Shown here: piece by piece, positions 27,777 through 36,953 of the stretch
Layout: each line of letters starts with the position of its first letter
Position numbering within the stretch: position 1 is the stretch's first letter
NCBI GenBank assembly: GCA_003567725.1
Contig: PWYU01000058.1
Location: 1-64,000 of the forward strand
Direction: 5' to 3'
DNA from: Syntrophomonadaceae bacterium
GTDB lineage: Bacteria; Bacillota; Dethiobacteria; DTU022
Length of the DNA: 64,000 nt
The notes under the pieces: model-generated
The model's database searches: none
What the model saw: the letters and a program-made list of their open reading frames with translations, nothing else
Told to the model about the DNA's origin: nothing
Made by a program: the position numbers and the translations under genes

Positions 27777-29571
27777 TCCCTACACGAGTAATCATAATAC
27801 AATCCTGGCGACATTTTTCTATACAGCTGCCACAGCGGGTACAAAGGTCCTGGATTATTTCATGGGGCTCTTTCTTTTCACCTTTAATTGCCTCTACCGG
27901 ACAAACCCTGACACAGGCTCTGCAACCGTTGCAATTATCCTGATCAATTTCATACTGGAATAAGGGTTTGCATATACCCGATTGGCAGTACTTTTCGTTG
28001 ATATGTTCTTCATATTCATGGCGGAAGTAGCGAATGGTAGTTAAAACCGGGTTGGGGCAGGTCTGGCCCAGCCCGCAAAGGGCGCTGTCTTTGATACTGT
28101 GCGCTAAGCTGTCCAGGGTATCAAGATCCTCCGGCTTTCCTTTTCCTTCGGTGATCCGATCAAGAATTTCAAGCATCCGCTTGGTGCCTTCCCGGCAGGG
28201 AGTGCATTTGCCGCAGGATTCTTTCTGGGTAAAGCTCAAGAAATAATTGGCCAGATCAACCATACAGGTCCGATCGTCCATTACTACAAGACCGCCGGAA
28301 CCCATGATCGCTCCCGCCTTGGTCAGCGAATCATAGTCAATAGGCAGATTAATCAGGTCTTTCGGAATACAACCGCCCGAAGGGCCACCGGCCTGAACAG
28401 CCTTAAACTCACGGCCGCCCTGAATACCTCCACCGACATCAAAGATAATCTCTTCAACGGTGATACCCATCGGCACTTCAACCAGGCCGGTATTACGAAC
28501 TTTCCCGGCCAGGGCGAAAACCTTGGTCCCTTTGCTGCCTTCGGTTCCAATTTTCTTAAACTCCTCTGCCCCGCCTTCCCTGACGATCAGGGGGATATTG
28601 GCCAGAGTCTCTACGTTATTGATCGTGGTCGGTTTACCGAAAACTCCCACCTGGGCAGGGAATGGCGGCCTGGGGCGAGGCATACCTCTTTTACCCTCAA
28701 TAGAAGCCAGAAGGGCTGTTTCTTCGCCGCAGACAAATGCGCCTGCACCTTCCTTAATATTAATCTTAAAATTAAAATCAAAACCGAGAATATTATTGCC
28801 AATCAGTCCGTACTCTTCGGCCTGCTTAATAGCGTCTCTAAGCCTCTTGATGGCCAGAGGGTACTCGGCCCGGCAGTAAATATAACCTTCATCAGCGCCG
28901 CAGGCTTTTCCGGCAATCAGCATCCCCTCTATAATGGCATGGGGATCGCCTTCAAGAATACTACGGTCCATGAATGCGCCGGGGTCACCTTCATCGGCGT
29001 TACAAACAATATATTTCTTAGGCCCAGGAGCCTTGTTGGTAAAGCCCCATTTTACCCCGGTCGGGAATCCGGCGCCGCCGCGGCCTCGCAAACCGGCATC
29101 TTTAACTTCGTCGCAAACAGCCTGGGAATCCATCTGAAGAGCTCGTTTCAGGGCCCGGTACCCGCCGCGCATAATATATTCGTCAATGCTTTCAGGGTCA
29201 ATAACACCGCTGTTGCGAAGGACATTAAATAATTGTTTAGAATAAAAGGGGATAGTATCGTAAAAACGGGCCGGTGCATCTACATCCGGTCCCTTGTAAA
29301 GCAAACGCTCCACGATTTCTCCACCGATCAAGTGCTGATCTACCAGTTCAGCCATGTCTTTTGCCTTCAGACGGCAGTAGAACACCTCGTCTGGAAATAT
29401 CACTATAATGGGCCCGACTTCACAAAAACCGGGGCAACCGCCCATAACCAGGCGATATTTATCCCTAATTCCCCGGCTTTCAAGTTCCTGGGTCAAAGCT
29501 TCAGCGATCTTGTTTGAACCCGATGAAAGACAGCCGGTGGCTCCACAAATCATTATATGCTTCTCATACAA
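27754..29571 (-). CDS. NADH dehydrogenase 51 kDa-like (NuoF/HndC-type) diaphorase subunit
   Basis: 605 aa; thioredoxin-like N-terminus, GRGGAGFPTGVKW, SCGKCTPCREGT, C-terminal 2x[4Fe-4S]. Confidence 0.93.
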   Translation of the reverse strand: MYEKHIMICGATGCLSSGSNKIAEALTQELESRGIRDKYRLVMGGCPGFCEVGPIIVIFPDEVFYCRLKAKDMAELVDQHLIGGEIVERLLYKGPDVDAPARFYDTIPFYSKQLFNVLRNSGVIDPESIDEYIMRGGYRALKRALQMDSQAVCDEVKDAGLRGRGGAGFPTGVKWGFTNKAPGPKKYIVCNADEGDPGAFMDRSILEGDPHAIIEGMLIAGKACGADEGYIYCRAEYPLAIKRLRDAIKQAEEYGLIGNNILGFDFNFKINIKEGAGAFVCGEETALLASIEGKRGMPRPRPPFPAQVGVFGKPTTINNVETLANIPLIVREGGAEEFKKIGTEGSKGTKVFALAGKVRNTGLVEVPMGITVEEIIFDVGGGIQGGREFKAVQAGGPSGGCIPKDLINLPIDYDSLTKAGAIMGSGGLVVMDDRTCMVDLANYFLSFTQKESCGKCTPCREGTKRMLEILDRITEGKGKPEDLDTLDSLAHSIKDSALCGLGQTCPNPVLTTIRYFRHEYEEHINEKYCQSGICKPLFQYEIDQDNCNGCRACVRVCPVEAIKGEKKEPHEIIQDLCTRCGSCIEKCRQDCIMITRVGSEADVGN

Positions 29572-29606
29572 TAGCTTCTAACCTCCCTTTCCCTGGAATA
29601 TAGCAA

Positions 29607-29786
29607 TTAACTGACTACAAATCTTTCATCCAGGGCTACTTTTTCAATTAGCGCTTTACGTTTTTTAGCACATTCATCGTTATCATGGCATATCGGCCCT
29701 TCCACACAACACTCTACAAAATCTTTACAAGGAGTGTCCTTGGTATGGGTACATTTTTCACAACAAGGATCGATAAACTTCTCCAT
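29607..29786 (-). CDS. Small Cys-rich protein between NuoE and NuoF (not in supplied ORF track)
   Basis: 59 aa: MEKFIDPCCEKCTHTKDTPCKDFVECCVEGPICHDNDECAKKRKALIEKVALDERFVVS; 8 Cys, GGAGG-like RBS upstream. Confidence 0.75.
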   Translation of the reverse strand: MEKFIDPCCEKCTHTKDTPCKDFVECCVEGPICHDNDECAKKRKALIEKVALDERFVVS

Positions 29787-29804
29787 CAGGCCACCTCCTA
29801 ATCC

Positions 29805-30290
29805 TTATTCATAACTTTCCAGAATATCTTTTACCTTATCCGGCGTTAACCTTCCATGCGGGTCATCATTGACCATGATTACCGGAGCCAGGGCACAACA
29901 ACCGATGCAGGCTACTTCTTCCAAAGTAAACCGTAAATCATCAGTGGTTTCGCCGCTTTCTACATCCAAAATATCTTCAATTCTTTCAGATATTTTTGGA
30001 CTGCCCTGGATATGACAGGCCGTGCCTTTGCACACCCTGATAATGTTTCGACCCCGGGGTTTTAGTTTAAACTGGGCATAAAACGTTGTAACGCCGTAAA
30101 GACGGCTTAGAGGGATATGCATCCGGAGAGCTACTTGTTCCATGGCCGGGCGCGGCAGGTAGCCGAAATGTTCCTGCACTTTTTGCAAAATTGGAATGAC
30201 CATTTCTTTCTTTCCCAGGTACGGTTCAACAATCGAATCGACCTGGCTCAAATCAATGTCCTCGTTGAGGGCTGCAACCTCATTGCTCAA
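29805..30290 (-). CDS. NADH dehydrogenase 24 kDa-like (NuoE/HndA-type) subunit
   Basis: 161 aa, VCKGTACHIQG.., EVACIGCCALAPVIMVND. Confidence 0.93.
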   Translation of the reverse strand: MSNEVAALNEDIDLSQVDSIVEPYLGKKEMVIPILQKVQEHFGYLPRPAMEQVALRMHIPLSRLYGVTTFYAQFKLKPRGRNIIRVCKGTACHIQGSPKISERIEDILDVESGETTDDLRFTLEEVACIGCCALAPVIMVNDDPHGRLTPDKVKDILESYE

Positions 30291-30425
30291 ATCATTTACC
30301 TCCTTATAGTTTCTTATCTAAGTATTAAAAAACTTAGTTTTAACCTGCTTTAATTATTCTCGTTAACATAGATAAATCCTGCTCAAAAAAATAGAATTTG
30401 AGAAAAATAGAACATAACCACCTTT

Positions 30426-31118
30426 TTAAACCACCAGTACAGGCGTAAAACAGTTGCCATCAGCAGCCACAAAAAGATATTTTACCCCGTTTCTTAAGCC
30501 CTGGTAAATATGATCCCGGCCTTCATCATGAATATGACCAAACAGGCAATATTTGACTTTGTAATCTTCTAATAGCCCAGTAAAAGCGCTGGACTGCCCC
30601 TTGCGGTTAAAAGGCGGAAAATGCAGCGCAACAATAATATCCTGAAATCTTTTTTGGCGGGCGCTTTCCAGGGACAGCTGCAGGCGTTGAATCTCCCTTT
30701 GATATATCTTTTGATCCTGATCATGATCAAAACTTTCTTCACCAGGGCAGATCCAGCCCCTGGTTCCGCAAACAGCCCAATTATCCCAGGATAAATGATC
30801 ATTTTGCAATGCATAGACAGAAGATGGTAAATAAGCCCGTACTTTACCGATTGATGACCACCAGTAATCATGGTTGCCCCTGATCAGCAACTTTGTTCCT
30901 TTAAGCTTTGATAGCCAAATCAGATCAGGGATAGCCTCGGGTAAACGCATGGCCCAGGAAATGTCTCCCGGGATAATTACCAAATCATCTTCATCAACCA
31001 GGCCATCCCAGTTTTCTTTAATTTTAACATTATGATTCTCCCATGCAGATCCAAATATATCCATCGGTTTCTCTTGATTGTGAGAAAGATGCAAATCGCC
31101 GAGTGCAAAAATAGCCAT
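30426..31118 (-). CDS. Metallophosphoesterase
   Basis: 230 aa, GDLHLS, GDISWAM, RGNHDYWW, FGHIHDEGRDH. Confidence 0.88.
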   Translation of the reverse strand: MAIFALGDLHLSHNQEKPMDIFGSAWENHNVKIKENWDGLVDEDDLVIIPGDISWAMRLPEAIPDLIWLSKLKGTKLLIRGNHDYWWSSIGKVRAYLPSSVYALQNDHLSWDNWAVCGTRGWICPGEESFDHDQDQKIYQREIQRLQLSLESARQKRFQDIIVALHFPPFNRKGQSSAFTGLLEDYKVKYCLFGHIHDEGRDHIYQGLRNGVKYLFVAADGNCFTPVLVV

Positions 31119-31309
31119 ATCCTAAACCCCGCTTGGAATATATACTATCTAATCTTACTAAAAGAAACATTGAAAATCAAAAGTAAATTTTTTCTGCTTA
31201 TTAAAACTTTTTTCAGCTTAAATTAAGCTTTGCAAATATTTTTATAAAATGATAAAATATCAATACATTTTAATGCTATTCTCAAAAATTGAAGGAGGTT
31301 AATCAAACT

Positions 31310-31933
31310 GTGGAACCATATAGATCCCGGAGGCCACGTCGTTATTTACGCAGTCGGATAACAAGAAAACTAATTTTAGATACTGCATTAGATGTTTTTC
31401 TTAATGAAGGATATGCCAAAACTACAATCGCTAAAATCAGCGAACAGGCTAAAGTAGGTTATGGGACGGTATACAGCCATTTTAAAGGAAAAGATGACAT
31501 TTTATGCAAAGTCATTGACAATGTTCTGGTAGATTTTTATAACTTGCTTGAAGTGCCCTTTGCACCCAATACTTTAGAAGACGCCCGCAAGATATATGGT
31601 GAGCTGATTTTAACCTCTTTTCGCCTTGCTGATCAGCATCGCCCGATAATGAAGATATACCAGGAAGCGCTTGCTTTATCAGATGCGATAGAGAGCCACT
31701 GGTTTGGAGTACAGGCCCAGTTTATAGAAAGCTCCGCCCAATCTTTTAAATATGCCAAAGAAAAAGGACTGGCTAAAGAATTTGACCTTGAACGCGGTGC
31801 AAAGGCATACATTTTATTGATAGATCGTTTCATTTGGGAAGTAGTCAATGAAAGAGAAGATAATATGGAAAAAACCGCTGATATCATTATCGATATGCTG
31901 TTTCACGGCTTTTTTGTTAACCCGAAGTCCTGA
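31310..31933 (+). CDS. TetR/AcrR family transcriptional regulator
   Basis: HTH ILDTALDVFLNEGYAKTTIAKISEQAKVGYGTVYSHFKGKDDIL; GTG start at 31310 with GGAGG upstream. Confidence 0.9.
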   Translation: MEPYRSRRPRRYLRSRITRKLILDTALDVFLNEGYAKTTIAKISEQAKVGYGTVYSHFKGKDDILCKVIDNVLVDFYNLLEVPFAPNTLEDARKIYGELILTSFRLADQHRPIMKIYQEALALSDAIESHWFGVQAQFIESSAQSFKYAKEKGLAKEFDLERGAKAYILLIDRFIWEVVNEREDNMEKTADIIIDMLFHGFFVNPKS

Positions 31934-32107
31934 TCATAAGGTTGTTAGTAAATATGGCATACTTTCTATCTATACTTCAAACTGGATCAAAGTTTAGAGC
32001 ACTTAAAAACTATAATTTCTAAATCAGGGCATACAAAGATATAAGCTTTAATGAGAGGTTAGACAGGGAATAAACAGCGTCAAGAACTTAAAAAACTTAA
32101 AGGTGTA

Positions 32108-32686
32108 CTAATTTCTGGTAATGACCCTTTGCTCTGTTATAATCATGTCAACCCGCCTGTCCCACTGCTCTAGAGGGATATCGGGGATAATTTGCATTTC
32201 AAAGGCAAGGGCAACCAAAGGCACCCCCGGCTTGAGCAGTTCAAAGAAACGATCGTAATAACCGCCTCCATAACCCAAGCGCCCCCCATCAAGATCAAAA
32301 CCGACCCCGGGAACAATCAGAAGATCGATAATTTCCGGATCTCTGGGGCGCAGTGTTTCTGGGCCGGGTTCTGGAATATTATAAGCTCCAGGCTCGAGAT
32401 CACGCATCCAGTCAATAATCTGGGAAGGTATTAATGCGCGGGTTTCAGGTACTGCTTTAGGGGCAAGTGCCAGCTTGCCCCGTTGAATAGTATCCTCAAT
32501 CATCAACCTGGTATCAACTTCACTGCCGAAGGAAATAAAAAACATTACCGCATTTGCTTCCCGGTATACCGAAAGAGCATATAAGTTTTTAGCTATAGAA
32601 GCGCTCTTTTCAGAAACTTCTTGTTTTGAAAAGCGGTCTCGCTCCTGGATAATTTTTTTGCGAAGGGCACCTTTTTCTTTTTTCAT
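32108..32686 (-). CDS. 5-formyltetrahydrofolate cyclo-ligase
   Basis: 192 aa, VPGVGFDLDGGRLGYGGGYYDRF. Confidence 0.93.
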   Translation of the reverse strand: MKKEKGALRKKIIQERDRFSKQEVSEKSASIAKNLYALSVYREANAVMFFISFGSEVDTRLMIEDTIQRGKLALAPKAVPETRALIPSQIIDWMRDLEPGAYNIPEPGPETLRPRDPEIIDLLIVPGVGFDLDGGRLGYGGGYYDRFFELLKPGVPLVALAFEMQIIPDIPLEQWDRRVDMIITEQRVITRN

Positions 32687-32695
32687 TTCTATTTA

Positions 32696-34210
32696 TTAAT
32701 AAGCCCTGGCAAAGTATACAACGTGCTCCGCTTTTTTATCACAAACCAGGCAGGTTTCATGTTCCAATTCCTTATTAAAGGGAATACAGCGGATAGTAGC
32801 TTTGGTATCATCTTTAACTTTCTCTTCACATTCAGGATCACCGCACCAGGGAGTCAGGTAAAATCCGCGTTCTGTTTCCATAATTTTTTTAAAATCTTCA
32901 TAATCAGTTCCAGTACGGGTATTCTCTTCTCTGAATTCCATAGCCTTCGTAAGCATATCTTTTTGGATATCTTCCATCAAACCAGGCAGATAGGCGGCCA
33001 GCTCTTCTCTATCTATACTCTCTTTTTTTCCACTATTACGACGAACCACTACCACTTTGCCCTGTTCCAGGTCTTTCGGGCCGACTTCAATCCGCACCGG
33101 CACTCCGCGCATTTCCCAATCGTTATATTTCCAACCGGGTGAATACTCTTCCCGATCATCAAGCTTGACTCTAACCACGTCTTTAAGCTGGTCGGCCAAT
33201 TCTTGCACGGATTTGAGAACCTTTTCCCGTTCTTTTTTAGTCAAAATAGGCACTATCACGGCTTGATAAGTCGATATCCGAGGAGGAATCTTAAGGCCTC
33301 GATCATCTCCGTGAACCATGATTAAAGCACCAATCAACCTGGTTGAAACTCCCCAGGATGTTTGCCAGACATATTTTAGCTGATCGTCCTGGTCCAGGAA
33401 TTTAATATCAAAAACCCTGGCGAAATGCTGACCCAGGTTATGGGATGTTCCTGCCTGCAGAGCTCTACTATCGCTCATTAAGGCCTCTACGGTATAAGTG
33501 CGCAGAGCTCCGGCAAATTTTTCACGATCCGTTTTACGGCCAACCACACAGGGAATGGCCAGTTCCGTTTCAATGCATTCTCTGTAAACTTCAAGCATTT
33601 TCAAAGCTTCTTCTTCAGCTTCTTCTTCAGTTCGATGACAGGTATGGCCCTCCTGCCATAAAAACTCAGAGGTGCGCAAGAAAGGGCGCGTCGATTTTTC
33701 CCAGCGTATAACATTGCACCACTGGTTAATCAAAACCGGCAGATCCCGCCAGGACTGAACCCAGCGTGAATAAAAATCGCAGATGATTGCTTCAGAAGTA
33801 GGCCTGACTACCAGGGGTTCGTTTAATATTTCATCCCCCCCTTTGGTTACCCAGGCTACCTCTGGAGCAAAGCCTTCAACGTGCTCCGCTTCTTTCTCCA
33901 GAAGTCCCTGAGGAATAAGCATGGGGAAATAGGCATTTTCATGGCCGGTTTCCTTAAACCGGCGATCAAACTGCTTTTTAATATTCTCCCAAAGAGCATA
34001 CCCGGCCGGTCGAATGGCCATAAAACCTTTTACAGGAGAGTAGTCCATTAGTTTTGCTTTTAGGATTACATCGATATACCACTGCGAATAGTCTACCGCC
34101 TTTGGAGTAATAGCTTTTACAAATTCTTTCTGCTGATTATTCTTTTCCTGCCCGGCTTTTTGCTCCACTTTAGTCACCCTCTTCAAATCTTTAATAGTTG
34201 ATATCAACAC
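32696..34210 (-). CDS. proS: Prolyl-tRNA synthetase, archaeal/eukaryotic-type (ProS type 3)
   Basis: 504 aa, class II motifs (LRTSEFLWQEGHT), C-terminal Zn-binding region. Confidence 0.94.
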   Translation of the reverse strand: MLISTIKDLKRVTKVEQKAGQEKNNQQKEFVKAITPKAVDYSQWYIDVILKAKLMDYSPVKGFMAIRPAGYALWENIKKQFDRRFKETGHENAYFPMLIPQGLLEKEAEHVEGFAPEVAWVTKGGDEILNEPLVVRPTSEAIICDFYSRWVQSWRDLPVLINQWCNVIRWEKSTRPFLRTSEFLWQEGHTCHRTEEEAEEEALKMLEVYRECIETELAIPCVVGRKTDREKFAGALRTYTVEALMSDSRALQAGTSHNLGQHFARVFDIKFLDQDDQLKYVWQTSWGVSTRLIGALIMVHGDDRGLKIPPRISTYQAVIVPILTKKEREKVLKSVQELADQLKDVVRVKLDDREEYSPGWKYNDWEMRGVPVRIEVGPKDLEQGKVVVVRRNSGKKESIDREELAAYLPGLMEDIQKDMLTKAMEFREENTRTGTDYEDFKKIMETERGFYLTPWCGDPECEEKVKDDTKATIRCIPFNKELEHETCLVCDKKAEHVVYFARAY

Positions 34211-34231
34211 CTGCTTATTCTATCACAGTTT

Positions 34232-36850
34232 TTAGCGAAGGGCCAACTCTCTGCGCTTCTCCAATACTCTTTGCCACTTTTCATCACTCAGTGGACGATT
34301 AAAGCTTCTAAAATTAGCCAGTTTAAAACCATGTTCACCAGCCCAGTAACGAGTCTGTAAAATAGTTTCAAGGTTAACTCCAGAAGAACCCAGGCTAAAG
34401 TGCTTGTAACGTTTTTCTAAAGCAAGCAGCATTGTTTCAGCCATGCAGGCATAAGCCAGACCCCGATCAAAGCCAAAATCCCAACCCAAAGATGGCAGAC
34501 CGGGCACCTCAATGATTCCTCCGTCGATAACCAGAACATCGGGCCGGGCTTCGTCAACTTCTTCGCTTACATTAGCTGGACGGGATATATCACACACCAC
34601 GGCACCCTCTTTAAGGTTGCCGGCATGAATTACCTTGCCGGTGGCGCTGGTGGCACTAATTACCACGTCAGCCCTGGAAAGGACAGCATCAATATCGGTG
34701 GAAAAATCAATCAACCCTGTTCTGCGCCCCTCACCATCGGCAAAAACTTCAAATTCTGCCATAGGCGCTTCAGGCGAAGGCAGTTCAGAGCATTCGGCCA
34801 GTAAGTGCCCCATGCTACCAGGCTTCAAAGGGCGGCCCTGGTTCAGCAGGGCTGACTGGTAGCGGTATATCTCTGCTGCGACCAGATGCAGCCTTTCACT
34901 GGAAGTCTTGTTGTTAGGATTGCCGATTAAGACCAGGCGGGGAACAGTTTCTGATAATAAAAGAGAAATCCCCCGGCCGATAGATCCTGCCGCCCCTACA
35001 ATGCCGGCTGTTATCTGGGAACGGTCCATCTGCAGTTTTTCGGTAGCGGTATTGACAGCATCGACAGCGGATACCACCGTATAGCTGTTTCCAGTGGTAA
35101 TAGGCACTCCTTCATTTTTAAGATAGAGGCCGCCCATGGATGCCACAGCTGTAAAAGCGCCCAACCCCACTATTCGAGCGCCCCGGTCCCTGGCCATAGC
35201 TACCGCTTCTTTTAATTCTTCCATAACCTGCTTACGAGGCATCTCTAAAAATTCATCAGTAGTGCGGGGCAAGCCGATAAATTCACCATAAGCAGTACTG
35301 CCGGTCAAGGATTTGATCCTGGTCTTTCCTGCCAAAAAAGGTCCAACCATATCGCCAACCCTTCCGGTCAGCTCTGCAAGCTCTTCTTCACTAAAAGCAA
35401 GGAGACTATTATCAAACTGATGATAGCTTTCCAGGTCGAGAGCATGAATGAGGAAAGCAAAGCGCCCTTCATCTTCATCGCCTGCGGGCTCCACTTTATT
35501 CTCAAGATAAGGTACAAATTCTGGAAAATCGACATCTTCCTGCGGCCTCACCAAATAGGCCAGGAAACGGGCTGTATTGCCCTGGTTTAACACTGTTAAC
35601 ATTGAATCCAATTTTTGTAAAGCTTCTAAGCACTGCTCTTCACTGATCGTTAGCGGCGGCTCAACGCGAATTACTTCATTACCGTTGAGGGTAGGAGCTA
35701 CCCGAACTTTTTCAACATTCAAAAGGTAGGAAGAAATAGCCGGAGTTAATAGTTCCTGTTCGGCCATCACACCGAGTAAACTACCCGGAAATTGATTACG
35801 GTCGAGGTTGAATTCAAGGCCCAACATTAAACCCCGACCCCGAACCGCTTTAATCAGGCTGGGGTATTTATCCTGTAATTTCAAAAGACCATTTTTAAGA
35901 AAGCGGCCCCTCTTTCCCACTGCTTTGATTAAAGCGTTTTCATTTTCGGTCAACACTTCAAGAACTTTTATCCCAACCCGGCAAGCCAGCGAATTAGCAG
36001 CAAAGGTAGAAGAATGTTTCATCCCAAATTCTTCGGTATAAACCCGGGCCGAGCTAAGGCAGGCGCCTATGGGCATAACTCCACCACCCAGGGCTTTGGC
36101 CAGGACTAATACATCGGGCGTAATATTATCTTGTTCAAAAGCAAAGAGTCTTCCCGTCCGCCCCAAACCAGTCTGAATTTCATCTAGAATCAAAAGGACT
36201 TCGTGACGTTCACAAATCTCTTTTACAGCATTTAGATAACCGGAAGGTGGCTCGACAATACCGCCTTCTCCCTGGATCGGTTCCACTATGAAGGCAGCAT
36301 AATAACCGGGATTAGCACTTAACTCCTCTTCCAGGGCTTTTACGTCTCCGAATTTAATATGGCGGAAGTGTTCAGCCGGAGCCATAAAGACATTCTGGTA
36401 ACTGCTGTTGCCGGTGGCAGAAAGGGCCCCGAAAGTTTTTCCGTGAAAACTGTTATCGGTGGCCAGAATCCCCGGGTGCCCGGTTGCCGCACGGCATAGC
36501 TTTATGGCTGCTTCAACCGCTTCGGCGCCACTGTTGGTAAAAGTAACAAAATCAAGCCCATCCGGGCTCAGTTCAACCAGGCGGCGGGCCAGCTCCCCGG
36601 CCGCCTCCAGGGCGGAAGGTTGGACAAAGTTGGGTTCAGCAGAATCCCGGTAGCTGTTTATGGCTTCCCAGATCCGGCCGGGGTTATGTCCAAAAGGCAG
36701 GGCTCCGTAAGCAGCGATACAGTCCAGGTAGCAGTTGCCTTCTTCGTCATAAAGATAACTGCCCTCTCCGCGAACATAGTTTTGATCTAACTTGATATTT
36801 TCAAGCATTTCACCCAGGTGAGGATTTACATACCTGGTAAACTTTTTCAT
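34232..36850 (-). CDS. Class III aminotransferase fused to acyl-ACP reductase-like (long-chain aldehyde-forming) Rossmann domain
   Basis: N-terminal half PLP fold (NSFHGKTFGALSATG, LILDEIQTGLGRTG, LAKALGGG); C-terminal half GLGAFTAVASMGG..TTGNSYTVVSA..AGIVGAAGSIGRGIS..YACMAETMLLALE resembles cyanobacterial AAR. Confidence 0.82.
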   Translation of the reverse strand: MKKFTRYVNPHLGEMLENIKLDQNYVRGEGSYLYDEEGNCYLDCIAAYGALPFGHNPGRIWEAINSYRDSAEPNFVQPSALEAAGELARRLVELSPDGLDFVTFTNSGAEAVEAAIKLCRAATGHPGILATDNSFHGKTFGALSATGNSSYQNVFMAPAEHFRHIKFGDVKALEEELSANPGYYAAFIVEPIQGEGGIVEPPSGYLNAVKEICERHEVLLILDEIQTGLGRTGRLFAFEQDNITPDVLVLAKALGGGVMPIGACLSSARVYTEEFGMKHSSTFAANSLACRVGIKVLEVLTENENALIKAVGKRGRFLKNGLLKLQDKYPSLIKAVRGRGLMLGLEFNLDRNQFPGSLLGVMAEQELLTPAISSYLLNVEKVRVAPTLNGNEVIRVEPPLTISEEQCLEALQKLDSMLTVLNQGNTARFLAYLVRPQEDVDFPEFVPYLENKVEPAGDEDEGRFAFLIHALDLESYHQFDNSLLAFSEEELAELTGRVGDMVGPFLAGKTRIKSLTGSTAYGEFIGLPRTTDEFLEMPRKQVMEELKEAVAMARDRGARIVGLGAFTAVASMGGLYLKNEGVPITTGNSYTVVSAVDAVNTATEKLQMDRSQITAGIVGAAGSIGRGISLLLSETVPRLVLIGNPNNKTSSERLHLVAAEIYRYQSALLNQGRPLKPGSMGHLLAECSELPSPEAPMAEFEVFADGEGRRTGLIDFSTDIDAVLSRADVVISATSATGKVIHAGNLKEGAVVCDISRPANVSEEVDEARPDVLVIDGGIIEVPGLPSLGWDFGFDRGLAYACMAETMLLALEKRYKHFSLGSSGVNLETILQTRYWAGEHGFKLANFRSFNRPLSDEKWQRVLEKRRELALR

Positions 36851-36870
36851 AATATGGCCTCCTGTTGTGT

Positions 36871-36890
36871 TGTGCACACTAATGTGCACA
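36871..36890. promoter_or_regulatory. Candidate operator: two TGTGCACA palindromes
   Basis: TGTGCACA-CTAA-TGTGCACA 21 bp upstream of the aminotransferase-AAR start codon. Confidence 0.45.
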
Positions 36891-36953
36891 TCAATGGTGC
36901 CATTTTAACTTGATCTGCAATAAAAATCAACAGGATTTTTAAAGCCACAGCTG

